From the NCBI GenBank assembly GCA_014728035.1, contig WJMJ01000078.1, positions 62,001 to 126,000 on the forward strand: a stretch of DNA of 64,000 bases, read 5' to 3'. Below are positions 17,589 through 25,596 of this stretch, piece by piece (position 1 is the first letter of the stretch; each line of letters opens with the position of its first letter). The notes under the pieces were generated by a model, which was given only the letters and a program-made list of their open reading frames with translations, made no database searches and was not told the origin of the DNA. Origin of the DNA: Promethearchaeota archaeon. GTDB taxonomy: Archaea > Asgardarchaeota > Thorarchaeia > Thorarchaeales > Thorarchaeaceae. Both the position numbers and the translations under genes were made by a program.

Positions 17589-18017
17589 ATGAAACACCTT
17601 ACTGAATCAGTCATTTCATTGGTAGATTCTCAATCGATTGATATCAAAGGGATTGGTGACTTTACGGGTTTTACGGATCAACAAAAAGTGCTTGTTATTG
17701 GAACAAGAAGTGAATTTTTACGAGTCTATCGAGTCAAAGAATCAGAGGTGGTTCTACTTCGTGTAGCTCTTACTCTAGACGGATTTCGTACGTCTGCTAG
17801 ATCAATAATCGAAAAAATGAGAAATATTGATTTGCATCTCATTCACTCAACAGGTTTCTGTCCTCTTAGAGACTATTGTGTCTGGGAAGGATATTTTGAG
17901 ATATCTCTACGGGAAAAGATTGAAGTGTTCCATGCTTGGGTTCGTGAACAACCTTCTGTGATTGATATTGAACTTAAATACCTGACAAGTAACAAACAAG
18001 AAGACTGTGAGGAGTAA
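17589..18017 (+). CDS. Hypothetical 142-residue protein
   Basis: I do not recognise this family. The sequence reads as a small alpha/beta domain (strands VLVIGTRSEFLRVYRVK and SEVVLLRVALTLDGF, a helix in ARSIIEKMRN, then IDLHLIHSTGFCPLRDYCVWEGYFEI). It has two cysteines in CPLRDYC. The arrangement is reminiscent of longin or Roadblock-like folds but has no diagnostic motif. It lies 4 nt after the small HTH gene and 4 nt before an all-helical gene, so they are likely cotranscribed. Function cannot be inferred. Confidence 0.55.
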   Translation: MKHLTESVISLVDSQSIDIKGIGDFTGFTDQQKVLVIGTRSEFLRVYRVKESEVVLLRVALTLDGFRTSARSIIEKMRNIDLHLIHSTGFCPLRDYCVWEGYFEISLREKIEVFHAWVREQPSVIDIELKYLTSNKQEDCEE

Positions 18018-18021
18018 CTTG

Positions 18022-18573
18022 ATGATGACCAAAGAAAGCAGTGCTACACGCAAGTTGATTGACCAATTCAAGAAAGCTTCTGAGGAGGCAGAGGATAGTC
18101 TTAAACTTGAAGAATACCAACAGGCAATGGCACTGTTCTTTGAGGCGAGTCAAGCAGCAGACGAGATGTGTGAACGCTTTATCACTCTTCTAATCAGAAC
18201 CGCGCCAAGCCCCTCTCATCGAATTCTTTTGGTAGAAGTACTCGCATGGAGATTACGGTACTACACGGCACAATATGATTACCATCTCTCAGTTGCACAG
18301 ACTCTCAGAGGCCTTCCTCGAGAGGAGTGGATTGCTCGTCTTGAAACAATTCTGGTGCTATCTCAGAGTCTAGTTACCAAACTCATTCCAATATTGAAAC
18401 AAGCTGACGATGTGAGCCTCAGAAGAAGAATTCAAAAAGTATTAGATGATTGGGTTACTGGTATTAGAAGTTTAGTGGAAAAACTCAGGTCATGGAGAAT
18501 GGCAAGCTCTCAGGCATCTAGAGTTTTGGAATGGGCATTAGATAATGATTTGGAAAATCTCGTGAAATTCTAA
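18022..18573 (+). CDS. All-helical hypothetical protein, MIT/TPR-like N-terminus
   Basis: The 183-residue protein is predicted to be almost entirely helical. The first 60 residues (LIDQFKKASEEAEDSLKLEEYQQAMALFFEASQAADEM) resemble a MIT- or TPR-like three-helix module, which in eukaryotes and archaea often bind ESCRT-III tails. The rest continues as amphipathic helices with no motif. ATG at 18022 has a GAGGAG ribosome-binding site that overlaps the upstream stop. It is the last gene of the three-gene set. The 3' end overlaps the convergent zinc-knuckle gene by 4 nt. The MIT-like call is a visual guess. Confidence 0.55.
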   Translation: MMTKESSATRKLIDQFKKASEEAEDSLKLEEYQQAMALFFEASQAADEMCERFITLLIRTAPSPSHRILLVEVLAWRLRYYTAQYDYHLSVAQTLRGLPREEWIARLETILVLSQSLVTKLIPILKQADDVSLRRRIQKVLDDWVTGIRSLVEKLRSWRMASSQASRVLEWALDNDLENLVKF

Positions 18574-18788
18574 CCTTTCTTCGCTTCACCTTCAATAAAG
18601 GCAGTAGCTACTTCAGTATCAGCTAATTGATAATGACTATCCACATAACAAACAAGATGGTGGTCTTCATGTTTGATAATTATTGGAACTGGAAACCTAG
18701 TTACCTTCTTCAGTGCTTCCGTGGGAACTTTCCAATATATCGTAGCCTTACAAACTGGACACTGTAACCATTTAAGTTCTTCAGTCAT
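18570..18788 (-). CDS. Small zinc-knuckle protein, unknown function
   Basis: The 72-residue protein starts with a CPVC knuckle near residue 10 (WLQCPVCKATIYWKVP) and continues into a beta-rich region (FPVPIIIKHEDHHLVCYVDSHYQL) with a further cysteine. ATG at 18788 is chosen over GTG at 18797. Short proteins with one CxxC and a 'VPI.IKH..H.LV.YVD' core occur in archaea without known roles. The convergent overlap with the helical gene is 4 nt. Confidence 0.5.
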   Translation of the reverse strand: MTEELKWLQCPVCKATIYWKVPTEALKKVTRFPVPIIIKHEDHHLVCYVDSHYQLADTEVATAFIEGEAKKG

Positions 18789-18954
18789 CGGAAACACCTG
18801 TGTTATATATGAGCCCTACAAGATAACGGAGTCTACAATCGTACTTAAAACGGTTTTTACTATCAGTAGTCTCGGCTACTTGCTAGCCACGCTGTTTTAT
18901 TTGTAACAATTACCAATTTGAATGTTAATGGAATAGACTCCTAAATAAAATTGG

Positions 18955-19782
18955 TTATTCTAAGTCCATATCCCATGCACCAGGGTCATCTAGTTCTCTG
19001 CTCATGATTGGTCCTTTTCTGCGTGCGAGGTCCGATATATCATATCTATCTTGGTCCACCACAAGTTCTTCTGATACTTCATCATAATAAGCAGGGATAA
19101 GGCCCTGATACACGCATTGCTTGATAAGCTTGGTAACTCGATCCTTATCCATTCCGGTGCTCTCTGCAAGGCTTGCCATTGTGACTGCTGCTTCAGATTC
19201 CAAAGATGCCCTTACAAAACCAGCAAACATGAGTTTGAAATATTTCCTAATACGCTTTATCTCATCTCTATCAAGAACACGAACTATTGCGGCTTCAATA
19301 TAGCGGTCAGCCTCACCATAATGATATTCACTAAGCATCAATGCAAGATTGACCAATTCTTTTGCTTTTCCCCTCGTGGTTTCCACCGCAGCATGAATGA
19401 GCTGTCTAGCAAGCTCTATATCCCCTCCAAGTATTGAGAAGAACGCCCCGTCAACAAAACGATGCGGATCCTTTTCCTCCTCTGCTGCCAAAATGAACGC
19501 TTCAGCACCTATCTGACAGTCAATCTCGAATTTCTCATATTGACCCTGTTTAATCCATGCCATTCCTGCCTCAAGCATTGCCTCAGAGGCTCGTGCATAT
19601 TTCTGACATAGCATGCCATGCTCGTATGCGCGCTCAAAGGCATTTGCAGCCTTTGCAAAAGATTCCCACCGTTTCCAACATTCAGCAGCAGCTAAAAAGT
19701 ACATGAGAGCTTTGTCATTACACCCAGTAGAGGCATTCTTTTCTGCCTCCTCTTCTCGCTCTTTGCAGGTGTCTGTTCCCAT
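18955..19782 (-). CDS. TPR-like helical-repeat protein with C-terminal PCI-like winged helix
   Basis: The 275-residue protein begins with helical repeats (about 1-160) that resemble alpha-SNAP/TPR units (ALMYFLAAAECWKRWESFAKAANAFERAYEHG). It ends with a winged helix (about 197-245) of the form VTMASLAESTGMDKDRVTKLIKQCVYQGLIPAYYDEVSEELVV. The order helical repeats then winged helix is the architecture of eukaryotic PCI-domain proteins (proteasome lid, COP9, eIF3). I see this in the sequence pattern only, and it needs a profile search. ATG at 19782 has an AGGGG ribosome-binding site. It is transcribed alone. A general TPR-HTH regulator is the main alternative. Confidence 0.55.
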   Translation of the reverse strand: MGTDTCKEREEEAEKNASTGCNDKALMYFLAAAECWKRWESFAKAANAFERAYEHGMLCQKYARASEAMLEAGMAWIKQGQYEKFEIDCQIGAEAFILAAEEEKDPHRFVDGAFFSILGGDIELARQLIHAAVETTRGKAKELVNLALMLSEYHYGEADRYIEAAIVRVLDRDEIKRIRKYFKLMFAGFVRASLESEAAVTMASLAESTGMDKDRVTKLIKQCVYQGLIPAYYDEVSEELVVDQDRYDISDLARRKGPIMSRELDDPGAWDMDLE

Positions 19783-20014
19783 TATACTTCATTGCCCCTT
19801 TGATGGTTATATCGAGCTGGGGACATCTACTTCTAAACCTTTCCAGCTAGTCCTTTTTCCATCAAAATCGTTCTCTTATTTCTTTATTCGCCCATCAGCT
19901 GTTCTCAATACCTGTGACCGGATAGGAATAAACTATTCCCTTATTCTACGGTTTATTGTGGATTGCTTCAGGTTCAAAAAAACTGAATTAAACAAAGTCA
20001 TAAAGAAAGAGGAG

Positions 20015-20036
20015 GGTATGAGCCTTCACTCATACC
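20015..20036 (-). terminator. Terminator of the ABC pair
   Basis: A perfect 8-bp stem (GGTATGAG with CTCATACC, 6-nt loop) lies just past the stop of the ABC ATPase. On the minus strand it is followed by a C/T-rich tail (CTCCTCTTTCTTT). Confidence 0.55.
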
Positions 20037-20044
20037 TTTGATTA

Positions 20045-20731
20045 TTATCTGTCCGAGGTTATTCTACCGTCTCGCATCCGTAAGGTGCGTTTGGCGTACT
20101 TTGCCAGCTCCTCGTTGTGGGTCACCAACACTACCGTCATGTTTCGCTCCTTGTTGATACGCTTGATGACCTTCATGATGGTATCGCCAGTCTTCGAGTC
20201 CAAGTTTCCCGTGGGCTCGTCACAGAAGAGGATCGGTGGGCTGTTCACCAGAGCTCTTGCAATTGCCACTCTCTGTTGTTCTCCTCCAGATAGCTGGCGG
20301 GGGAAATGGTCCTTCCGCTCCAACATATCAACTTCTCTGAGGACTTCGAGGGCCATGGCTTGCTGTTTGTCTTTTTTGAGTTCGTCGGAGGGCCAGAGAA
20401 CTGCCTCGATATTTTCGAAGGCGGTGAGGTCCTCGATGAGGAGGAAAGACTGGAAAACAAAGCCAATTTTCTGGGCACGGACTTTGGGGAGGTCGCGTTC
20501 GCTGATGAGGGTGACATCTACACCATCGAGCAAGACCCGTCCGGAGGTGGGCTGTTCAAGGCCTGCCATGACGTGAAGGAGTGTAGATTTACCGCACCCG
20601 GAGGGGCCGAGAACGGAAACGAACTCACCAGGAAAGATCTCAATGTCAACATCTTTTAGGGCGGCAACAGTCTTTTTCCCGCGGCCATATTCTTTGTTTA
20701 CTTCTTGAACTTGAATGATAGGATTCGCCAT
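20045..20731 (-). CDS. ABC transporter ATP-binding protein, LolD/MacB type
   Basis: The 228-residue ATPase has Walker A GPSGCGKST near residue 42, the signature LSGGEQQRVAIARALV near 140, Walker B ILFCDEPTGNLDS near 160 and the switch His in VTHNEE. It starts at ATG 20731, two bases after the permease stop, with GGAGG in the permease's last codons as ribosome-binding site. The gene is visibly richer in G+C than its neighbours (31 of 60 bases in 20221-20280), with codons such as CTC, GGG and CGG, which suggests recent transfer or different selection. Its permease partner is unusually short. The substrate is unknown. Confidence 0.9.
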   Translation of the reverse strand: MANPIIQVQEVNKEYGRGKKTVAALKDVDIEIFPGEFVSVLGPSGCGKSTLLHVMAGLEQPTSGRVLLDGVDVTLISERDLPKVRAQKIGFVFQSFLLIEDLTAFENIEAVLWPSDELKKDKQQAMALEVLREVDMLERKDHFPRQLSGGEQQRVAIARALVNSPPILFCDEPTGNLDSKTGDTIMKVIKRINKERNMTVVLVTHNEELAKYAKRTLRMRDGRITSDR

Positions 20732-20733
20732 TT

Positions 20734-21276
20734 TTATTCCTCCCTTAGAGCTCTCATTGGTGGTATTCGCATCGCCCTAAGTTGTGCAAAGATAAGTCCA
20801 GGAATCTGGAGTAACACGACGTAGAACAGTGACGTGAACATAGCAGCTGCATCTAATGCGATAATATCATGCACCCAATAAAGAGGTGATGAGGTTGATG
20901 CGTCAAAATACGCAATAAGTCCTAGAATTTCAACACTGATCTGGAACACAACTAGAAATGCACTTAATGCAACTAGGACAACTTCTCCAACTAGCAACAA
21001 CAGAATGTCAGAGTTATTCCATGAAACACATTTGAGTATAGCAATGTCCTTCCTTCGGAACTGAGATATCAAGATTGCATAGAGTGTGGCAACAATGAAT
21101 GCCATTAGGAGCCAAGGCAGCTCTCCGTACTGAGACGCTCCTGGAAGCTCGATTACACCCTGCAGTCCCTTAGCCACTAATACAATAAGAATCGCATAAA
21201 TGATGATAAATGCGACCACTCGTTTAGTGGCCCGAAAGGCGAATTTTATACTTTTTGTCAGAATTCGAAAATTCAA
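20734..21276 (-). CDS. Short FtsX-like ABC permease
   Basis: The 180-residue protein has four predicted membrane segments (about 18-40, 52-72, 85-110, 135-165) and the coupling-helix motif RRKDIAILKCVSWNNSDI between the second and third. It lacks the large extracellular domain of normal MacB/FtsX permeases, so it is either a stand-alone minimal permease or half of a two-permease complex. TTG at 21276 has GGAGGT 8 nt upstream. The ATPase gene follows 2 nt after its stop. The base composition is lower in G+C than that of the ATPase. The C-terminus MRIPPMRALREE is the usual FtsX end motif (RIpPaeALR), so the gene is complete at its 3' end. Confidence 0.72.
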   Translation of the reverse strand: MNFRILTKSIKFAFRATKRVVAFIIIYAILIVLVAKGLQGVIELPGASQYGELPWLLMAFIVATLYAILISQFRRKDIAILKCVSWNNSDILLLLVGEVVLVALSAFLVVFQISVEILGLIAYFDASTSSPLYWVHDIIALDAAAMFTSLFYVVLLQIPGLIFAQLRAMRIPPMRALREE

Positions 21277-21369
21277 ATTATAAGACCTCCAATAAGGTTG
21301 GCGTGTCGATAGTATTCACAAAGAGGGATACCTAATGTGCTTTTTGGCTACACATTTTTTATGTGATTT

Positions 21370-21561
21370 TTACTCAACGACTTTTACATCTACCTCTGAG
21401 AGTATTGCTGGCCCTCCTTGATCAGGCCACAATTCTTTTCTTAGAAGGTCGCGAACGGCAACACGGATTGCTTCGCTTCTAGAGGGGTACATTCCCTTCT
21501 CCACTAATTTATCGAGTCCATTAACATAGAGCTCGCTCATCTTGACTGTTACTAGTTGCAT
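21370..21561 (-). CDS. Ribbon-helix-helix DNA-binding protein
   Basis: The 63-residue protein has the CopG/RHH pattern, a beta-strand LVTVKMSELYVNGLDKLVEKG followed by MYPSRSEAIRVAVRDLL. It is probably a small transcriptional regulator. ATG at 21561 has GGGAGG just upstream. No toxin gene is adjacent, so a toxin-antitoxin role is not supported. Its neighbour on the plus strand is the Rab-like GTPase, whose strong TATA box lies in the intergenic gap. It lies about 95 nt upstream of the ABC permease gene on the same strand and could regulate it. Confidence 0.75.
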   Translation of the reverse strand: MQLVTVKMSELYVNGLDKLVEKGMYPSRSEAIRVAVRDLLRKELWPDQGGPAILSEVDVKVVE

Positions 21562-21691
21562 TCATTGTCCTCCCGACTATTGCGAATCGAGTTGGGCGAA
21601 ATATAACAGCTTCGGAATAAGTAGAAGTAAGAGCGATTTACGCGCCAATGTTTCGGGGGATTCATCAGTGCTTTTTGAAATAGGTCCGTTG

Positions 21692-21712
21692 CGAAAAAGG
21701 CTATATAATGTC
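21692..21712 (+). promoter_or_regulatory. BRE/TATA promoter of the Rab-like GTPase gene
   Basis: A purine-rich GAAAAAGG followed by TATATAAT (21702-21709) forms a strong archaeal BRE/TATA element. The predicted transcription start is about 25 nt downstream near 21733, giving a leader of roughly 80 nt before the ATG at 21814. Confidence 0.55.
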
Positions 21713-21813
21713 ATTATACATTCAATTCTAAGTCATGAACCATATCGGTCTAGATACTACCGACAATTCACTCTGTTCAAGACGTAACAAATGACCCAAG
21801 GCGGAGATAGACT

Positions 21814-22350
21814 ATGACTGAAGGCTTTGATTATATGCGGAAGGTTGTGATGATAGGAGCAGGTGGTAGTGGAAAGACCGCACTGGTGAACAGATTTCTG
21901 ACCCAGAAGTTCTCCGAGCAGTATATCGTTACGATTGGATCTCAGTTCGCAGTAAAAACTGTTGAAGTTCCTCAAAATGAACAGTCGGTAAAAGTGAAAT
22001 TATTGGTCTGGGACCTTGCGGGCCAGGAACGTTTTGACTTTATCCGTACAAGCTATTATCGTGGGTCAAAGGGAGCCCTGTTGGTATTCGATGTGACGAG
22101 AAAGAGTACATATATGGAACTACCTAAATGGATTGAAGAAACTGAGAAGGCACTAAATGAACGGATTCCAATCGTACTTCTTGCTAATAAAGTAGACCTC
22201 GTTGAGGATCGTGTCATCACTACTGAGATGGGCGAAAAGTTCGTTGAAGAGAATAATCTTGAAGGGTATCTCGAAACCAGTGCACTTACAGGTCAAAATG
22301 TTGAAGAAGCTTTCAAAATTCTCGCTCGGAAAAGTATCCAGAAGAAGTAA
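21814..22350 (+). CDS. Rab/Ras-like small GTPase
   Basis: The 178-residue protein carries all G motifs: G1 GAGGSGKT at residues 15-22, switch I Thr near 40-49, G3 DLAGQERF from 67, G4 NKVD at 125-128 and G5 ETSAL near 153. The 'FDFIRTSYYRGSKGALLVFDVTRKSTY' region is Rab-like. There is no C-terminal prenylation cysteine (the end is RKSIQKK), so membrane attachment must differ from eukaryotic Rabs. ATG at 21814 has a GGCGGAG ribosome-binding site. It stands alone, upstream of an aminopeptidase, and its regulator is not adjacent. Asgard genomes carry many such GTPases, and the specific pathway is unknown. Confidence 0.9.
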   Translation: MTEGFDYMRKVVMIGAGGSGKTALVNRFLTQKFSEQYIVTIGSQFAVKTVEVPQNEQSVKVKLLVWDLAGQERFDFIRTSYYRGSKGALLVFDVTRKSTYMELPKWIEETEKALNERIPIVLLANKVDLVEDRVITTEMGEKFVEENNLEGYLETSALTGQNVEEAFKILARKSIQKK

Positions 22351-22425
22351 ATTGGCGGAAATAGCTAGACATAATTATACTATCCTATGCTTTTTCATCT
22401 AGAAACGGCACTGGATGAACATATC

Positions 22426-23559
22426 ATGCCCGATTCAAAGTTGAATATTGATTTTCTAGAAAAACTGTGTAATGCTTTCGGCCCTAGTGGTTTCGAACGT
22501 GAAGCACAGAAAGTTGCGTTCGATTATGGTAAAGAGTTTGCAGAGGACATTGAATATGACCGGATGGGTTCCGTTGTATTCAAGCATGGGTCAAAAGGTC
22601 CAAAAATCATGCTTGCTGGTCATATTGATGAAATCGGATTTGTTATCACTGAGATAACAAAGAAAGGTTTCCTCAAGTTTCATCAGCTGGGTGGTTGGTG
22701 GGATCAGACTCTTCTAACTCAAGAGGTTCTCATTCATCCCTCTCAAGGAGATGACGAGATAATTGGAATCATTGGTGCACCTCCACCACATATCCTCAGC
22801 CCGGAGGCTCGCAGCAAGGTGGTTACCAAAGATAAGATGTACATCGATATTGGAGCTTCTTCTGAGAAAGAGGTCAAAGATCTTGGTATTAGAGTTGGTG
22901 ACCCTGCAGTTCCTTATGCATTCTTCAGAACCATGGAGCGAATTCGAGAAGAGAAAAAGGAAGACTCTGACGAGAAGGAAACTCGTAAAGTGACCCTCGC
23001 AGCAGCAAAGGCATTCGATGATCGAATAGGCGTTTTCATTGGCCTTGAAGTACTTCGACGGTTATCAGAAGATAAGATTGAACACCCGAATACACTCTAT
23101 ATGGTCTCAACAACTCAGGAAGAGGTTGGATTGCGAGGAGCCAGAACGTCTGCACAGATGATTCAACCAGACATTGGTTTCTCTCTAGATGTTGACATTT
23201 CTGGTGACGTACCTGGCGCGGAAGGTATTGTTCAAAAAATGGGCAAAGGAGTGTCCATCTCAGCAGGAGACGGTTCTATGATTCCAAATCCAAAATTCCG
23301 TCAATTTGTTACAGAAGTAGCTGAGGAGATTGGTGTTCGTCATCAACCTGCATTTCTTAAATCTGGAGGTACAGATGCTGGAATCATACACATAACAGGA
23401 ATGGGGGCTCCCTCATTGTTCTTGGGCATTCCAACTCGTCACATTCATTCACATCATGCCTTACTTGATCTGTCTGATGTAGAGAATGCAATCACACTGC
23501 TTGTCGAAGTAATCAAACGACTCGATAAGAAGACAGTTGATAGCTTCACCAAGTTGTAA
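22426..23559 (+). CDS. M42-family aminopeptidase (TET-type)
   Basis: The 377-residue cocatalytic metallopeptidase forms large tetrahedral particles in archaea and trims peptides. Metal ligands are seen as AGHIDE (H66, D68), AFDDRIG (bridging Asp), TTQEEVGLRGA (catalytic Glu pair), LDVDIS (Asp) and IHSHHALLDL (His). ATG at 22426 is chosen over ATG 22387 because GGATGA lies 7 nt upstream. An inserted stretch of charged residues around 165-175 (EKKEDSDEKETRK) is a surface loop. It begins about 75 nt after the GTPase and may share its transcript. It converges on the Ino1 gene. Confidence 0.88.
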   Translation: MPDSKLNIDFLEKLCNAFGPSGFEREAQKVAFDYGKEFAEDIEYDRMGSVVFKHGSKGPKIMLAGHIDEIGFVITEITKKGFLKFHQLGGWWDQTLLTQEVLIHPSQGDDEIIGIIGAPPPHILSPEARSKVVTKDKMYIDIGASSEKEVKDLGIRVGDPAVPYAFFRTMERIREEKKEDSDEKETRKVTLAAAKAFDDRIGVFIGLEVLRRLSEDKIEHPNTLYMVSTTQEEVGLRGARTSAQMIQPDIGFSLDVDISGDVPGAEGIVQKMGKGVSISAGDGSMIPNPKFRQFVTEVAEEIGVRHQPAFLKSGGTDAGIIHITGMGAPSLFLGIPTRHIHSHHALLDLSDVENAITLLVEVIKRLDKKTVDSFTKL

Positions 23560-23574
23560 AAAAAGAAATAGAAA

Positions 23575-23621
23575 GTCAGTGTAAAGACACTGACAAAAAA
23601 GCTGGTCACTTCAGTGACTAG
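23575..23621 (-). terminator. Double hairpin terminator between convergent genes
   Basis: Two hairpins lie between the M42 and Ino1 genes: GTCAGTGT/ACACTGAC (23575-23594, AAAG loop on plus) and CTGGTCACT/AGTGACTAG (23602-23621), whose end includes the Ino1 stop. On the minus strand the second is followed by TTTTTT and the first by another T-rich run, which gives a strong terminator for ino1. Confidence 0.6.
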
Positions 23622-24706
23622 CGTTCTCTTTTTCCTTCAATAAATTCATCTACACGTTTTCTTGCTTCAAAATCATCAATTTGATATCTAGGATGTTTGA
23701 AACTGTAAGAGCTGATACTAGATAGTTCTCCACCAATTCCACGGTCTAACGCAATCTTAACAGCACGAATGACATCAATAATAACACCAGCACTGTTTGG
23801 TGAGTCTTGTACCGAGAGTTTAAGATCAAGGTCTAAAGGTAGGTCTCCAAAAGCTCTCGAACGCATGCTAATGTAGCATACTTTGTTGTCTTCGAGGAAT
23901 GGTACGTAATCGCTTGGACCAATCTTAGTGGGTAATTCGTACTCTACGCAGCTTGTGACCGCTTCGGTCTTACTGACTCTCTTTGAGGCTAGTCTGTCTT
24001 CAACCTGCATATTTTCAAAATCTGTGTTTCCACCGATATTCAACTGGTACGTGTTCTTCAGAATAAGACCTCGTTTATCAAAAAGTTGTGCTAATACACG
24101 ATGCAGAATAGTTGCACCTAGTTGACTCTTAATGTCATCACCAGCACAAGGTATGCCTTTTTCGACAAAACCCTTTGCGATTGGATCGTCGGGATTTGAA
24201 ACAATGAACTCTGGAATTGCATTTATGAAACCAATACCTGCATCTAATGCTGCTTGTGCATACATTCTCGACCCATCCGCACTACCAACTGGTAGATAAC
24301 TGACCAACACATCTGCGTCGACTTTTTTGAGTTCTTCAGCAACATCAACTGGTTCAATTTCACTTTCATCATATGCGAAAAATGACTCACGCATATGTGG
24401 TGCCACTCCATCCGATATGGGTCCTGGAAGAACTTTCACCCCAGTTTTTGGAACATCTGGAGCAAATCTCTCGCAACAGTTTGGTTCCTCCCAGATTGCA
24501 TCCGCAATGTCTAATCCAATCTTTCGTGAGTTTGCCTCAAAAGCAGCGACAAATTTCAAATCTTTAGGGAAATATCCGCCAAAATCGACGTGCATGAGGC
24601 CTGGAATCTCCTCATTTGCTTTGGCATCTCGATAGTAGTGTACACCTTGAATTAGCGCAGAGGCGCAGTTTCCAAGTCCTGCTATTGCAACGCGAACTTC
24701 ACTCAT
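23618..24706 (-). CDS. ino1: Myo-inositol-1-phosphate synthase
   Basis: The 362-residue NAD-dependent isomerase makes L-myo-inositol 1-phosphate from glucose 6-phosphate. The N-terminal Rossmann motif is AGLGNCASAL near residue 8. Active-site segments are AGDDIKSQLGATILHRVL near 190 and NIGGNTDFENM near 221, and the C-terminal SVQDSPNSAG segment belongs to the catalytic core. The length matches the compact archaeal and bacterial form. ATG at 24706 has a GGTGAC ribosome-binding site. The product would feed the AIP synthase encoded 13 kb away, which supports inositol-phosphate membrane lipids. Inositol compatible solutes are also possible. Confidence 0.92.
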   Translation of the reverse strand: MSEVRVAIAGLGNCASALIQGVHYYRDAKANEEIPGLMHVDFGGYFPKDLKFVAAFEANSRKIGLDIADAIWEEPNCCERFAPDVPKTGVKVLPGPISDGVAPHMRESFFAYDESEIEPVDVAEELKKVDADVLVSYLPVGSADGSRMYAQAALDAGIGFINAIPEFIVSNPDDPIAKGFVEKGIPCAGDDIKSQLGATILHRVLAQLFDKRGLILKNTYQLNIGGNTDFENMQVEDRLASKRVSKTEAVTSCVEYELPTKIGPSDYVPFLEDNKVCYISMRSRAFGDLPLDLDLKLSVQDSPNSAGVIIDVIRAVKIALDRGIGGELSSISSYSFKHPRYQIDDFEARKRVDEFIEGKRER

Positions 24707-24781
24707 AATTATGTCACCTTACTAAGGTATTCTTTGGCCATAGAATAGTCAGTCCTTTTAAGATTATCGAGGTGGATGTTT

Positions 24782-25594
24782 CTATTCATCAAGATCGTTT
24801 TCAGATTCAGCAGCATATTTCATATACAACACTTTTTTTGCCCCAGCCACTGTCTTTGGTCCTATACCTGAAATCTGCGTCCAATCATCAAGACGAGTAA
24901 TAGCTTCGTAAGGAGAACCAAATTTTTCAAGTATGGACTTTGCTCGGACTACGTTTACGCTAGGAAGTCCAGCAATGAAAAATTCCTGTTCATCAGCCAT
25001 GGAGTCCAATCCTTTTCTGGTTCTAATTGTAGGTAACCTTTTTCCTTTAGTTTCACGTTTCTCTTCGTCACCTATAAGAACCCCATAAAGCAAGCCAGCA
25101 GAATGTAATGCATTGAACCCCTTGATGATTTCAATCCCTTTTTCTTCAATACTTTCAATGAGAGCATCGAGAGCCGATGGATGGATATAGCTTGCACGTT
25201 CCATAGTAACATAGAATGGTTTCCCTTTGGTCTTGTTCGATTTGAATGGGATATACACACAGCCCTTCATAGGATCTCTACGAATAGCCAGAATATTTTC
25301 AATCAACAGGTACGGATTTTCATATTGAAGTAAAGCATCCATCTGTTTTGTTAGTCGCGGCACCCCTGATTTACTTCCTTTTAGTGTACTGACAAGATCA
25401 TTGACCGTTTTTCTCTCAATGGCAATTCCTTCCATTCCCAACACATCTCCAATTGGGATTTTTTCGATGGTGAAAGGAATATCTTCCTTCTTGAGCATCT
25501 CCATGAGCAACTTAACAGAGTTCATTCTTTTGCCGCTTGTTTCATGTACATCTATTACAATCTGCGGAACATTACCAAAAAGGTCCATCTGCAT
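24782..25594 (-). CDS. xpf: XPF/ERCC4-family structure-specific nuclease, short (helicase-less) form
   Basis: The 270-residue protein has the ERCC4 nuclease signature GD-xn-ERK-x3-D (GD at 49-50, ERK at 60-62, D66), a central acidic strand and a C-terminal helix-hairpin-helix pair (about 210-255, GLPSVNVVRAKSILEKFGSPYEAI and ISGIGPKTVAGAKKVL). It has no N-terminal helicase domain, so it is the short archaeal type that cuts 3' flaps and fork structures as a dimer. It starts just after the stop of an HTH/DUF4443-type gene on the same strand with GAGGAT upstream, so the two are cotranscribed. The initial MQMDLFG may be a PCNA-contact motif, but this is weak. Confidence 0.88.
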   Translation of the reverse strand: MQMDLFGNVPQIVIDVHETSGKRMNSVKLLMEMLKKEDIPFTIEKIPIGDVLGMEGIAIERKTVNDLVSTLKGSKSGVPRLTKQMDALLQYENPYLLIENILAIRRDPMKGCVYIPFKSNKTKGKPFYVTMERASYIHPSALDALIESIEEKGIEIIKGFNALHSAGLLYGVLIGDEEKRETKGKRLPTIRTRKGLDSMADEQEFFIAGLPSVNVVRAKSILEKFGSPYEAITRLDDWTQISGIGPKTVAGAKKVLYMKYAAESENDLDE

Positions 25595-25596
25595 TG

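Noticed and set aside
20085..20576. 163-residue plus-strand frame over the ABC ATPase
   Set aside because: It is antisense to a clear ATPase with all motifs, and exists only because the region is GC-rich.
21370..21561. Toxin-antitoxin pair based on the ribbon-helix-helix protein
   Set aside because: No toxin-like gene is adjacent, and the RHH protein may be an ordinary regulator.
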